64,000 bases of DNA from an uncultured Collinsella sp. (GTDB taxonomy: Bacteria; Actinomycetota; Coriobacteriia; Coriobacteriales; Coriobacteriaceae), in the NCBI GenBank assembly GCA_934667065.1, contig CAKULD010000004.1, positions 124,001-188,000 on the forward strand. The letters run 5' to 3'. This document shows positions 9,395-20,020 of this stretch, piece after piece. The notes beneath the pieces were generated by a model. The model had not been told where the DNA came from. It did no database searches and saw only the letters and a program-made list of their open reading frames with translations. The translations under genes and the position numbers were made by a program. Positions within the stretch are counted from its first letter, which is position 1; every line of letters begins with the position of its first letter.

Positions 9395-9432
9395 AGCAAA
9401 GAGCGCGGCAACCCCGCAAGGCCACCGCGCCG
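9395..9432 (-). terminator. Terminator after prfC
   Basis: An 11-bp stem with three G-U pairs is formed by GCGCGGTGGCC and GGTTGCCGCGC, with loop TTGCGG and a CTTTGCTT tail on the minus strand. It begins 6 nt after the prfC stop. Confidence 0.65.
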
Positions 9433-9437
9433 ATGCG

Positions 9438-11051
<1,614 letters not shown>

Positions 11052-11192
11052 GCGGATCCTTTCTTGCGTTCTATATGCATTACGTCGATGTAACTGCCCT
11101 ATTGTAGCCGCGAAACGCCGCGGCAGGGCGTCTATCAGGACAAATTCATCAGTCGGGGTCTTGGTTGCCGGTCGGCGGCAGCACTCCGCAGC

Positions 11193-11264
11193 AGTTTGTC
11201 TCAATCTGTAACATCTAGCCGGCTTTTGAGCCTCTTACTGTTACAGATTGAGATGAACAAACTG
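11193..11264. repeat. Palindromic element D1
   Basis: The inverted arms are CAGTTTGT...TCAATCTGTAACA and TGTTACAGATTGA...ACAAACTG, around a core containing GCCTCTTAC. It shares the CTGTAACA...CTCTTACTGTTACAG core with the neighbouring element D2, so the two are copies of one repeat family. Confidence 0.75.
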
Positions 11265-11278
11265 ACCTGCCGACAAAA

Positions 11279-11333
11279 TCTCGATCTGTAACAGTTAGAC
11301 CCGATTTGACCCTCTTACTGTTACAGATCGAGA
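11279..11333. repeat. Palindromic element D2
   Basis: A perfect 16-bp arm TCTCGATCTGTAACAG is mirrored by CTGTTACAGATCGAGA with a 23-nt spacer. Compared with D1, the A to G change in the left arm is matched by T to C in the right arm. Pairing is thus preserved. Confidence 0.75.
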
Positions 11334-11376
11334 CAAACGGTCGCCGGCCATCCTGATTTCCCTCTTGTATAACTGT

Positions 11377-11398
11377 GCATAGTGTATATATACTGTGC
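11377..11398. promoter_or_regulatory. TA-rich dyad, candidate GntR operator
   Basis: GCATAGTGTATA and TATATACTGTGC form a 22-bp inverted repeat (10 of 12 positions) centred on GTATATATAC, 45 nt upstream of the GntR-family start. YtrA-type regulators usually repress their own ABC-transporter operon from such sites. The assignment is inference. Confidence 0.45.
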
Positions 11399-11442
11399 TT
11401 ACCGGTTATATACACGTGTAGCCCAACAGCTAAGGAGCCGCT

Positions 11443-11823
11443 GTGGACATCATCCTATCCAATTCGAGCGATAAGCCTATCTACGAGCAAATAACCTCGC
11501 AGGTCAAAGCCCAGATCCTTTCGGGCGCACTCACTGCGGGAGCCAAACTCCCCAGCATCCGTGCGCTCGCCAGCGATCTGGGCGTAAGCGTCATCACCAC
11601 CAAGCGCGCCTACACCGATCTGGAGCAGCTCGGGTTTATCTGCACCGTACAGGGCAAGGGCTGTTTTGTTGCCGAGGGTAACCAAGAACTCTTACGCGAA
11701 AGCCAGCTCTGCCATATCGAAGAGCTGCTTGCGCAGGCGTCGTCCCAGGCCGAAACCTTGGGTGTTACGCGCGACAAACTGCACGAAATGCTCGACCTTG
11801 TAGCCCCCGAAACCATGCAGTAG
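11443..11823 (+). CDS. GntR-family (YtrA subfamily) transcriptional regulator
   Basis: 126 residues. The N-terminal winged helix carries the signature PIYEQITSQVKAQILSG and LPSIRALASDLGVS (about residues 11-50). The short ~45-residue C-terminal helical tail replaces the ligand domain, as in YtrA regulators that control linked ABC transporters. The start is GTG at 11443 with AAGGAG (11432-11437) just upstream. The ABC ATPase gene follows after 23 nt and the permease after that, giving a classic regulator-ATPase-permease operon. Autoregulation through the dyad at 11377-11398 is likely but not shown. Confidence 0.92.
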   Translation: MDIILSNSSDKPIYEQITSQVKAQILSGALTAGAKLPSIRALASDLGVSVITTKRAYTDLEQLGFICTVQGKGCFVAEGNQELLRESQLCHIEELLAQASSQAETLGVTRDKLHEMLDLVAPETMQ

Positions 11824-11846
11824 CCACCTGCAAGAAAGGCTATACC

Positions 11847-12728
11847 ATGCAAAACTTACTAGAACTCAAAGGTGTTTCGCGCCACGTGAGCGACCGCTTT
11901 TCGCTTCGCGATGTCACCCTTGCCGTTGAGCCCGGCCAGATTGTTGGCTTTGTGGGCGCAAACGGCGCCGGCAAGACAACGACCATCCGCGCCGCGCTCG
12001 GACTTATAAAGCTCGATGCGGGCGAGGTGTCCTTACTCGGCCAGAGGAGCGGCGTCGGCGCATCCGACGAGGCACAGCGCAACGCCCGCTCTCGCATCGG
12101 CCTTGTGCTAGATACCTGCCCCTTCCCTTCCACGCTCAAGGTTGTCGAAGTCGAGCGCGCCGTAGGTCCCGCCTACCCCACCTGGAGCCACGACACGTTC
12201 ACCAGCCTCATTGACCGATTTGGTCTGGAGCCCAAGGCAAAGGTCAAGGACCTCTCCCGCGGCATGGGTATGAAGCTGTAGCTCGCGTGTGCGCTCAGCC
12301 ACAAGGCCGAGCTGCTCATCCTGGACGAAGCCACGGCAGGCCTCGACCCCATGGCGCGTGAGGAGCTGCTCGATGAGCTGCTCGCCTTTGTCGCCGACGG
12401 ACAGCACAGCATATTGTTCTCGAGCCACATTACATCCGATCTTGAACGCGCGGCAGACCGCGTCGTTTGCATCGATAACGGCTCGATCGTTTTTGATATG
12501 CCGCGCGAGGACATTACCGACCTTGCCGGCATCGCCCACTGTACTCAAGCACAGGCCGCCGAGCTCATGGCCTGCATCGACGGTGCCCGCGCTGCCCGTC
12601 ACGCCTATAGCGTGGACGTACTGGTGCCCAACCGACGCGAAGCGCTCGAGGCCTTTCCCGAGATCGTCTGCGACCGCGCAACCATCGATGATTACCTGCG
12701 CCTTATGTTAAAAGGAGCCGCAAAATGA
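11847..12728 (+). pseudogene. ABC transporter ATP-binding gene interrupted by one amber codon
   Basis: The frame encodes a complete 293-codon ABC ATPase except for TAG at 12279-12281 (codon 145). Before the stop are Walker A GANGAGKTT (residues 38-46) and the signature-like LSRGMGMKL. After it, in the same frame, are the Walker B block LLILDEATAGLDP, the H-loop SSHITSD and a normal C-terminal domain ending in an ATGA overlap with the permease gene. The family usually has Gln at the stop position (KLQLA), and CAG to TAG is a single transition. No other lesion is visible, so this is a very recent mutation, an assembly error or a readthrough stop. If real, the truncated 144-residue product lacks Walker B and cannot hydrolyse ATP. 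Confidence 0.85.
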
Positions 12729-13423
12729 AACGCGCTTTTGTATCCGAGTTCGCCATCATGCGATCGTTCATCCCGAGCATCGCAGGCGTCGGTCTCTTCA
12801 TATTCGCCGTTCTGACCCTTGCCAACATGTCTGATGGCAATTCCGGCATGAGCGCTGGCACCTGCGCCGTCAGCGCCATGTCGCCCATCATGGTGATGAG
12901 CTCGCTGGCCGGCTATGACAATCAAAACGGATGGGAGCGCTACCGGGCAACGCTACCCTTCTCGCGCAAAGACATTATCTACGCGCGCTATCTGTGCATT
13001 ACCGCTTTCTCGGCCATCATGGCCTGCGCCGCCGTGATTATGAGTATCATCACTCTTCCACTGTTCGAAGACATGGGCATCGCATCGACGGGACAGACCA
13101 TCTTTGAAATTGCAAGTGCCTCGTTCGCATCGATGCTCATCTCCCTCATCATGGTGTTTTTGACGCAGCCGCTGTTCTTTAGATTTGGGCACATGGAGGC
13201 ACTGCGCCTATCTGTCGGCCTGTTTGCCCTGCTCGGATGCCTCACGATGGCAACGCTGAGCTCCTCCAACCCCATCAGCAACTGGCTCATGTCATTTGCC
13301 GGAGCGAATCCCGATCCCGCCGTCCTTGGCGGTCTGTGCGCAGGAATTGCCGTACTGGCCCTCGCACTATTTGCAATCAGCTGCACCGTCAGTACCAAGG
13401 TCTACCAAGCGCGCGACCTGTAA
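12725..13423 (+). CDS. ABC-2 type transporter permease
   Basis: 232 residues with about six hydrophobic helices and no soluble domain, matching the ABC-2 permease group that pairs with YtrA-regulated ATPases. The motif WERYRATLPFSRKDIIYARY in the first cytoplasmic loop is typical of that group. The ATG overlaps the ATPase stop by four bases (ATGA), with AAAGGAG upstream, indicating translational coupling. Because the ATPase frame carries an amber codon, the permease may be unpartnered or poorly translated. The substrate is unknown; linked regulators often respond to cell-wall stress. Confidence 0.88.
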   Translation: MKRAFVSEFAIMRSFIPSIAGVGLFIFAVLTLANMSDGNSGMSAGTCAVSAMSPIMVMSSLAGYDNQNGWERYRATLPFSRKDIIYARYLCITAFSAIMACAAVIMSIITLPLFEDMGIASTGQTIFEIASASFASMLISLIMVFLTQPLFFRFGHMEALRLSVGLFALLGCLTMATLSSSNPISNWLMSFAGANPDPAVLGGLCAGIAVLALALFAISCTVSTKVYQARDL

Positions 13424-13606
13424 TCACACAGATCCTGACCCGCCCGTGACCATAATCGACCGCCTGCCAATACATGACAAATGGCATATTCCCGGCATGC
13501 CCGTGAGGCTTTACAATGGAAGCGTAACGGGCCTTGGCCCAATTTCGATCATCCAAGGGGATGTCTTTTTGGTCATTGTTCTTTAGGGAACGGTTAATCG
13601 CATAGA

Positions 13607-13640
13607 ACCACGAAAACGGCCGTCCAGCGGCCGTGGTTTG
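13607..13640 (+). terminator. Weak hairpin downstream of the ABC operon
   Basis: CGGCCG-TCCAG-CGGCCG forms a six-pair stem that extends imperfectly with ACCA/TGGT. It is followed by TTTGCTG rather than a clean T-run. Possible terminator for the GntR-ABC operon. Confidence 0.3.
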
Positions 13641-13694
13641 CTGCGCCGTTCCGCCTCCGTCATCTGCCACATTTGCACCTGATTGGAAAGAACA

Positions 13695-14432
13695 ATGCAA
13701 TCGATGGAATCTCGATCCTTCCCAAAAGCCAACAGCTTCGACGCGACGCTCGTGCGCTCTAAGATTATGGGGCCGAACCCCCTCAAGCTCTGCGAAGAGC
13801 TCCTTTGCGATGCGAGCATTCCCCGCGGCGCCCGTGTCTGCGACCTTGGGTCGGGCACCGGCATCACCAGTGCCCTGCTTGCCCGCGAATACGGGTTTAA
13901 CGCCTACGCCGTCGACCTGTGGAGCGACCCCGAGGAAAACCGCGCATTCTTTGATTCGCTCGGCATCTCGCGCGACACGATTCATCCCGTGCAAGCCGAC
14001 GCTTCGCAAGGCTTGCCGTTTGAGCACGACTTTTTTGATGCGGTCGTGAGCATCGACTCGTACAACTATTACGGGCGCGACCCTCACTACCTGGGTGAGC
14101 GCTTGCTCCCCTACGTAAAGCAAGACGGCGTGCTTTATTTGAGCATCCCTGGCATGGTCCACGACTGCCACGATAATCTGCCCAACTGCCTGCTCAAATC
14201 CTGGACACCCGAGCAGCTCGATTACATGCACGACATAGCCTGGTGGCGCGCCATGATCGAGCCGACCCCCGGCGTCGAGATTGTCTCGATACAACCCATG
14301 CTCTGCACCGACGAGGCATGGGCAGACTGGCTCGTCTGCGATAACGAATACGCAGCGGGCGACCGCGCTGCCGTTGAAGCGGGCGCCCTCGAGTATCTCA
14401 ACACCATAGCAATCGTGCTGAGGAAGCTCTAA
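13695..14432 (+). CDS. Class I SAM-dependent methyltransferase
   Basis: 245 residues. Motif I VCDLGSGTGITSALLA lies at about 54-69, the acidic end of strand 2 is AYAVDLW, and the motif II region FDAVVSIDSYNYYGRD is near 120-135. These together define a Rossmann-type methyltransferase. The substrate is unknown; the acceptor-binding C-terminal half is Trp/Tyr-rich. The ATG at 13695 is preferred (GGAAAG upstream). A TTG four codons earlier is possible. The gene stands alone after a 271-bp gap from the ABC permease gene and is followed by a strong terminator. Confidence 0.85.
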   Translation: MQSMESRSFPKANSFDATLVRSKIMGPNPLKLCEELLCDASIPRGARVCDLGSGTGITSALLAREYGFNAYAVDLWSDPEENRAFFDSLGISRDTIHPVQADASQGLPFEHDFFDAVVSIDSYNYYGRDPHYLGERLLPYVKQDGVLYLSIPGMVHDCHDNLPNCLLKSWTPEQLDYMHDIAWWRAMIEPTPGVEIVSIQPMLCTDEAWADWLVCDNEYAAGDRAAVEAGALEYLNTIAIVLRKL

Positions 14433-14437
14433 ATAAC

Positions 14438-14480
14438 AGCCGCGCGGGGCCGTAGACATACGACCTCGCGCGGCTTCTTT
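14438..14480. terminator. Bidirectional terminator
   Basis: A GC-rich stem AGCCGCGCGGGG...CCTCGCGCGGCT has TTCTTT on the plus side and TGTTATTT on the minus side. It lies between the convergent methyltransferase and ClC genes. Confidence 0.75.
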
Positions 14481-14518
14481 CAAAACGGATTATGAATCAG
14501 CCCAAAACGGGCCGCCCG

Positions 14519-15808
14519 CTACTTGCGCAGCGGCTTGGGTAGTGGAATGCCGGCGGCGATGACGGCGGCGATGATCATGCAGACGATGCCCTTGAGCGGG
14601 AAGCACATGAGCAGCAGGCCCACGACCATGACGGGCTGGCGCATGACGGCACCCATTGTCGAGGCAGTGCAGACGGCGACGCAAAAGACCGGATCGGCAC
14701 CCGTGAGCAGCGCGAAACCGTAGCCGAGGCTCACGCCCGAAAAGATTACGGGGAAGAAATGGCCACCGCGCCAGCCCATGTTGATAAGCGCCGGGGTCAG
14801 CATGGCCTTGACCAGACCGGTTGCGATGAGCACACCGGCGGGGATGGTCAGGTAGGTTTCCATGAGGACATCGGCCTGGGTCTCGCCGGCAAACATGGTG
14901 TAGGGCAGAACCGTGCCACAAGCCGCAAGCACCAGACCGGCCAGCATGGCCTTGGCGACGGGGCGCTCCCCTATGGCATGGGCCAGCGCCTCGCTCACGT
15001 GCTCCGAGACAAAGTACAGCCAACCGCAGACCATGCCGACCAACGTCAGAGGGATGAGCCAGGTCAGTTCCAAGCTGCCCATCTCGGCAGCCTCGAACCT
15101 GGGCATACCCATGCCGCCACCCATAAGCTGGCCGAGCAGCAGATAGGTGCCCAGGCCGCCCGCGATCGCAATGCCGTAGACCACGGTCTTCTGTGCCTTG
15201 GGCAACTTAATGGTAATCTCGTCAGACTCGGAACCCTCATCGCCGTCAGCGCTACCGGCAAGCGGCGCCACAAAGCCAAAGACGGGTGCGGTAAAGAGCG
15301 CCGTCAGGGCAGCCTGGGTGCCCAGCAGCGTGAGTTCCCTAAACTCGGCACCAAAGCGACGCATGCGGTCGCCGACCCAGCTGCAAAGACCCGCGATAAC
15401 GCCGGTCAGTCCGGCCTCGGGACCAATGCTTCCGCCAAACAGCAGCGGCAGCAATGCCGCGAGCGAAAGCTTGCCCAGATTGTCATACGGATAGCGTCCG
15501 TCTTGCTTGACCTTGGCCATCACCTGGTTGAGGTCGTCGGTCTTGGTGCCGGTCACCTTTTCGTACAGGCCAATGAGCAGACCGCCCAGCAGGCAGACGA
15601 AAAACGGGTACGGCAGACAACCGAAGGGACCGCTGGCAAGCTCGGGCGAAGCAGCACCCAGCATGTGCGGAATCTCGGTCCAAAAGAAATCGATGCCGTG
15701 TTCCATCGCAAAAAAGAACAGCCAGACCGCAGCGCCGGCGAGCGCGCCAGTCACGGCTACGCTGATCAAAAACAGCGCGCGGTTTTTAGGTTTTGCAAGC
15801 TTATCCAT
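14519..15808 (-). CDS. ClC-type voltage-gated chloride channel/ion transport protein
   Basis: 429 residues, about ten membrane helices. Two ClC hallmarks are visible. GGSIGPEAGL in the first half corresponds to the G-x-x-GPE filter motif. GGHFFPVIFSG in the second half corresponds to the GxFxP motif. The GPEAG form resembles the small bacterial ion-channel branch (YfeO-like) rather than EcClC. A roughly 20-residue acidic/Ser loop (about 190-205) interrupts the middle. ClC proteins conduct chloride or exchange chloride for protons; transported ion and mode cannot be decided here. The start ATG at 15808 has CGGGAGGG upstream. No obvious operon partner. Confidence 0.88.
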   Translation of the reverse strand: MDKLAKPKNRALFLISVAVTGALAGAAVWLFFFAMEHGIDFFWTEIPHMLGAASPELASGPFGCLPYPFFVCLLGGLLIGLYEKVTGTKTDDLNQVMAKVKQDGRYPYDNLGKLSLAALLPLLFGGSIGPEAGLTGVIAGLCSWVGDRMRRFGAEFRELTLLGTQAALTALFTAPVFGFVAPLAGSADGDEGSESDEITIKLPKAQKTVVYGIAIAGGLGTYLLLGQLMGGGMGMPRFEAAEMGSLELTWLIPLTLVGMVCGWLYFVSEHVSEALAHAIGERPVAKAMLAGLVLAACGTVLPYTMFAGETQADVLMETYLTIPAGVLIATGLVKAMLTPALINMGWRGGHFFPVIFSGVSLGYGFALLTGADPVFCVAVCTASTMGAVMRQPVMVVGLLLMCFPLKGIVCMIIAAVIAAGIPLPKPLRK

Positions 15809-15932
15809 CGGGCCCTCCCGTGGTCAAAGTCGACAGAAATACGTTTTATTGTAGAGCGAGCGCTGCCCAGACGGGCCAACCATCTGCACCCCAAACGGCA
15901 CCATTGGGCGCAATGCACGCCCAATCTAGAAC

Positions 15933-16466
15933 TTAACCATTGATGATCGAAGCAATCTCGTGCAAATCTTCGGCAAAGTAAATCCCCCGCTGGCGCTGCG
16001 GACTCGATAGCCCCTTTTCAATCATGTGGCCGAGCAGGGCCTTCAGATCGTTGTAGTAGCCGTCCAGGTTGTACAGGATGCACGGTGCGCCGAGATGCCC
16101 CAGCGACACCGCAGACATGACCTCGGCTATCTCTTCGAGCGTACCCGTGCCGCCGGGAAAGGCAATAAACGCGTCGCCGAGCTCGATCATCTTGGCCTTG
16201 CGCTCGGCCATATCGCTCGTCACGATGAGGTCGTCAATGCCGTCGTGTTGAAACTCGGCCTCGATAAAAAAGCTCGGCTCAACCCCCGTCACGTGGCCGC
16301 CGGCATCGAGCACGCTATCGGCGAGCGCACCCATCAGGCCCGACTTGGACCCGCCGTATACCAGTGCGTGGCCGTTGGCGCCAATCCACGTGCCGAGCTC
16401 TCGCACCGCGGGCAGAAACGCCGGGTCGTTACCGACGCTCGCACCTAGGTACACCGTGATGTTCAT
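15933..16466 (-). CDS. LOG-family (TIGR00730-type) nucleotide phosphoribohydrolase
   Basis: 177 residues. The two LOG motifs are clear: MAERKAKM near residue 96 and PGGTGTLEEI near 113. An N-terminal Rossmann strand reads VYGGSKSGLMG. The family cleaves nucleoside 5'-monophosphates to base and ribose phosphate and is named for cytokinin activation in plants; bacterial physiological roles vary. The start is ATG at 16466, seven bases after AAGGGGG. The TTG two codons earlier is less likely. It follows the small K+ channel gene by 33 nt on the same strand, so they may be cotranscribed. Confidence 0.9.
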   Translation of the reverse strand: MNITVYLGASVGNDPAFLPAVRELGTWIGANGHALVYGGSKSGLMGALADSVLDAGGHVTGVEPSFFIEAEFQHDGIDDLIVTSDMAERKAKMIELGDAFIAFPGGTGTLEEIAEVMSAVSLGHLGAPCILYNLDGYYNDLKALLGHMIEKGLSSPQRQRGIYFAEDLHEIASIING

Positions 16467-16499
16467 ATGCAATCCCCCTTGTTGCGCGATGCGCTTGCC

Positions 16500-16925
16500 C
16501 TAGCGCTGCCGGCGACGGTACTCACGCACGCGGCGCGACAGGTCGGCGAGCTCATCGCGATCGAGCTCTTCCAAATGCTCCAAGTCGTCCATAAAGCGCG
16601 CCATGGTGTCCTTTTGGCGCATCTTGATGAGCGTGTTGCAGTAGTTCACCGCAACACCCGTGAGCATAGCGATGTAGAAGATGCTAATGACGCTCAAGAC
16701 GACCGTGATGACGCGGGCGACCGGTGTCTCGGCCGGAATATCACCAAAGCCGATGGTCGATACCGTCTCAAAGCTAAACCAGAGCCCATCACCAAAGGTA
16801 AGGGTCGTAGGCTCGGACAGCCAGACCGCCGTCGAGCAGAGCAGATAGAAGATAAGAAACAGGCCCGTGATGCGCACAAAACCAGCTTGGCGCAATACAT
16901 CGGCAAGCGTCCTCAGCTTTTTCAT
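16500..16925 (-). CDS. Small two-helix potassium channel (Ion_trans_2)
   Basis: 141 residues. Helix at about 18-36, pore loop with filter TVSTIGFGD at about 55-63, second helix at about 68-92, then an acidic/basic helical tail (DDLEHLEELDRDELADLSRR) that may oligomerise. The TIGFGD filter is diagnostic for K+ selectivity. There is no RCK/TrkA-N domain and no voltage sensor, so gating is unknown. ATG at 16925 with GAAGGGG upstream. Directly upstream of the LOG gene on the same strand. Confidence 0.92.
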   Translation of the reverse strand: MKKLRTLADVLRQAGFVRITGLFLIFYLLCSTAVWLSEPTTLTFGDGLWFSFETVSTIGFGDIPAETPVARVITVVLSVISIFYIAMLTGVAVNYCNTLIKMRQKDTMARFMDDLEHLEELDRDELADLSRRVREYRRRQR

Positions 16926-16993
16926 CGCGACCCCTTCCGCGAGTAATCAATCACATTCGCTCGGTATTGTCCCACGCCTCCCTCGCAAACGGA

Positions 16994-17073
16994 ACTAGTC
17001 AATGGACGTTCTTAAACGACTAGTCATTCAAGAACGTCCATTGACTAGTCGTTTAAGAACATCCCCAACGACT
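16994..17073. repeat. Palindromic element B1 (GGACGTTCTT family)
   Basis: Perfect 20-bp inverted arms ACTAGTCAATGGACGTTCTT (16994-17013) and AAGAACGTCCATTGACTAGT (17030-17049) flank a core centred on ACTAGT. A further half-copy follows to 17073. The same GACGTTCTT...ACTAGTCG...AAGAAC pattern recurs at about 27226, 27606 and 33259. Confidence 0.85.
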
Positions 17074-17169
17074 ACATCTGCTGGGTGACCGTTTAACGGC
17101 AGGTGGGTCAAACGGGGTACCTGAGCTGGTATCCTTATGCGGTAATGTCTCGATTCGTTAGGATTGCAT

Positions 17170-19974
17170 GTGAGAGCTGCCGCCGTCCTTCGCTTGGCCA
17201 TATATCGCGCCCTGGCCATCGCGCTCACCGTACTTACCGTGCTGAGCGCTATCATGCCTACGCCGGCCCTTGCCGCCGACAGTGACCAGCAGGTCAAAAC
17301 GGTTCGCGTCGGTTGGCTTGTCAACAACGAGGGGTTCCAAGACGGCAACCCAGGCGAGCGCCTCTCGGGATGGGGATACGAGTATCTGCAGACCCTCTCC
17401 TACTACACGCCCGGCTGGCAGTACGAATACGTCTCCGGCACCTTTACCGAGCTCATGGACATGCTTGAAGCCGGCGAGATTGACCTCATGCCAAACATCT
17501 CGTACTCCGAGGAACGCGCACAAAAGCTGCTCTACTCCTCGAACCCCGAGGGCACCGAGCGCTACTACATCTATGCCAAACCCGATCGCGATGACCTTTC
17601 CAAGGGCAATCCCGAGGCACTCCAAGGCCTCACCATCGGCTGCAACCCCGGCGTTATGCAAACCCTCGTCGGCCAGCAGTGGCTTGCCAACGAGGGTATT
17701 ACCTGCACCTACAAAGAATTCGCCGGTGGCGGTGACCTCTTTGCCGCACTGGCAAACGGCGAGGTCGACGCCATCATCATGAACGACACCATCTCGTCAC
17801 CCGATGCCTCCCCCATGTTCTACGTTGGCTCGAGCGACTACTACTTTGTCGTCCCTAAAAGCCGCCCCGATCTAATGGATGACATCAACTCCGCGATGGC
17901 GGCAATCAACCGCGTCAACCCGCGCTATAACGACGAGGTCAAGTCGAACTACTCCGTGCAAAACAGTGGATCATCCTCACTCACCGGCGATGAGCGTGCT
18001 TGGCTTAAGGCGAATAGCAATACGGTGACCCTCGGTTACCTTACGGGCAAGCTCCCCTACTGCAACGAAGACGACAATGGCGAGATGGAAGGCTCGCTCG
18101 CCTCACTCGCGACGACGTTGCACGATAAGTTTGGCATTACGGTCAAAACGGTTGCCTTTTCGAGCAATACGGAGTTGGCAAAAGCCCTTAAGAAGGGAAA
18201 GATCGATGCCGCCCTGCCGATATACCGAGACTATTGGCTTGCAGAGCAGCTGGGCTTCGTTCAGTCGACCTCACTCGGCTCAATGTCCCTTACCGTTATC
18301 CACAGCGGGGGTGACCTTAACAAGGATCTCCAGAGCATCGCCTGTACCGATTCGGCAATCGTTAACTGCCGTGCGCTAGAAAGCCTGTACCCCACGGCGA
18401 CCATAACCGAATGCAAATCCGGCGATGGGATGTTCAACGCCCTCGCCACGGGCAAAGCCAGCAGCATTATTGTGCCCAGCTCGCGCATGGAGACAATCCG
18501 CGATGGGCAGGATCTCGAGATATACAACACCTCGGAGCTTTCGCGTACAGCCGAGCTCTCGTGCTGGATCTCGCGCGGCAATCCCGAGCTGTTGGGAATC
18601 ATCAATAAAGGCATCATTAATGCCGGCGAATCGCTCTCTGCAAGTAATTACTCTTCTGAATCGTACTCGGCCCAGGAATCCGACACGCTTCGATTTCTCT
18701 ATCGCAACCGCGCCGCCATTGCCACCGTCCTCATCGGAATACTGTCGGTCAGCATCGTCCTGCTCGTCTGGGCACTCGCGCGCGCTCGAACGGAGCGCGA
18801 AAAAGCGGAAGTGGCCAACGCCGCCAAAACCGCGTTCCTCACGCGCATGAGCCACGACATCCGCACGCCGCTCAACGGCATTCTAGGCCTCATCGAAATC
18901 GAAGAGCTGAAAGAAGACGACCTGCAAGTCGCCCGCGAAAGCCGCGCCAAGGCACGCGTCGCCGCCAATCACCTACTCTCGCTCATCAACGACATCCTCG
19001 AGATGGGCAAAATCGAAGACCGCAAGGTCACGCTTGAGCACGTGCCGTTCAATCTCGAAGAGCTGTGCGACGAAGCACTGGTGCTGTGCAAACTCCGCGC
19101 ATCCGCTTGCGGCATTACCATGCAGGACAACAGCCTGCCGTACATCACGGGTCCGCACATGATCGGCAGCCCCACCCATATCCGACAGATCATTATCAAC
19201 CTGCTGGACAACAGCATTAAGTACAACAAGCACGGCGGTTCTGTCACCTTTGGCGCAAAGACCAAGCCGCTCGACGACGGGCGCGCGCTCTTTGGCTTTA
19301 GCGTTTCGGATACTGGTATTGGCATGGCGCCCGAGTTTTTGAAGCACATCTACGAGCCGTTTGCCCAAGAAGGCGACAACGCGCGCAGCAAGTTCCAGGG
19401 AACCGGCATGGGCATGCCGATCGTCAAATCGCTTGTCGAGCTGATGGGTGGCACCATCGATGTCACCAGCGAGCTCCATGTGGGAACGTCGTTCTACGTA
19501 GAAATTCCGCTCGATATCGACAAGAATCCTCAGGCACGAGCGGAGGCGGTTGAGAAGATGCTCGACTGCTCGCTCGCCGGCATGAACGTGCTGCTCGCCG
19601 AAGATAACGACCTGAATGCCGAGATCGCCCAGGCACTGCTGGAATCCGAGGACGTCGTGGTCACCCGTGCCGCCGACGGCAACGAAGCCGTCGACCTGTA
19701 TCTGTCGCGTCCTGCCGGCAGCTTTGACGCCATCCTCATGGACATTATGATGCCGGGCATGGACGGCTACGAGGCGACCCGCGTCATCCGCCTGAGCGGC
19801 AAGTCCGATGCGGCCGATATCCCCATCATCGCGCTCACCGCCAACGCCTTTGCCGAGGATGCGCAGGCTGCACGCGATGCCGGCATGAACGATCATCTGC
19901 CCAAGCCGCTCGACTTTAACAAGCTCAAAAACATGCTCGCCCGCATTAAACAGTACGGCGTCGTTTCGCTATAG
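17170..19974 (+). CDS. BvgS-like hybrid histidine kinase with periplasmic solute-binding domains
   Basis: 934 residues. A signal/anchor helix (about 12-35, ending PALAA) is followed by two consecutive SBP_bac_3-like domains (about 45-270 and 285-500). A membrane helix at about 517-540 leads to HisKA with His562 in MSHDIRTPLNG, then HATPase_c (DTGIGMAPEF, GTGMGMP). The C-terminal receiver has Asp858 in LMDIMMPGMDG. This is the BvgS layout: small-molecule binding outside controls autophosphorylation. No HPt or output domain is present. The GTG at 17170, seven bases after AGGA, fits better than the TTG at 17164. The neighbouring locus 20570-23634 holds the same modules split into two genes. Confidence 0.9.
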   Translation: MRAAAVLRLAIYRALAIALTVLTVLSAIMPTPALAADSDQQVKTVRVGWLVNNEGFQDGNPGERLSGWGYEYLQTLSYYTPGWQYEYVSGTFTELMDMLEAGEIDLMPNISYSEERAQKLLYSSNPEGTERYYIYAKPDRDDLSKGNPEALQGLTIGCNPGVMQTLVGQQWLANEGITCTYKEFAGGGDLFAALANGEVDAIIMNDTISSPDASPMFYVGSSDYYFVVPKSRPDLMDDINSAMAAINRVNPRYNDEVKSNYSVQNSGSSSLTGDERAWLKANSNTVTLGYLTGKLPYCNEDDNGEMEGSLASLATTLHDKFGITVKTVAFSSNTELAKALKKGKIDAALPIYRDYWLAEQLGFVQSTSLGSMSLTVIHSGGDLNKDLQSIACTDSAIVNCRALESLYPTATITECKSGDGMFNALATGKASSIIVPSSRMETIRDGQDLEIYNTSELSRTAELSCWISRGNPELLGIINKGIINAGESLSASNYSSESYSAQESDTLRFLYRNRAAIATVLIGILSVSIVLLVWALARARTEREKAEVANAAKTAFLTRMSHDIRTPLNGILGLIEIEELKEDDLQVARESRAKARVAANHLLSLINDILEMGKIEDRKVTLEHVPFNLEELCDEALVLCKLRASACGITMQDNSLPYITGPHMIGSPTHIRQIIINLLDNSIKYNKHGGSVTFGAKTKPLDDGRALFGFSVSDTGIGMAPEFLKHIYEPFAQEGDNARSKFQGTGMGMPIVKSLVELMGGTIDVTSELHVGTSFYVEIPLDIDKNPQARAEAVEKMLDCSLAGMNVLLAEDNDLNAEIAQALLESEDVVVTRAADGNEAVDLYLSRPAGSFDAILMDIMMPGMDGYEATRVIRLSGKSDAADIPIIALTANAFAEDAQAARDAGMNDHLPKPLDFNKLKNMLARIKQYGVVSL

Positions 19975-20020
19975 TCTCCCCAAGACTATGTTGCTGTTCA
20001 CGACGAGAAGGGAACCGACA

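Larger units (their letters stand above)
11052..11442. other. Gene-free divergent region between prfC and GntR regulator
   Basis: This 391-bp region has no convincing ORF. It holds upstream sequence for prfC, two adjacent long palindromes (11193-11264 and 11279-11333) and a TA-rich dyad next to the regulator gene (11377-11398). No tRNA or riboswitch was recognised. Confidence 0.7.

Noticed and set aside
13389..14483. Minus-strand 364-codon frame over the methyltransferase gene
   Set aside because: Antisense shadow of a gene with clear SAM-binding motifs and a terminator in the plus direction.
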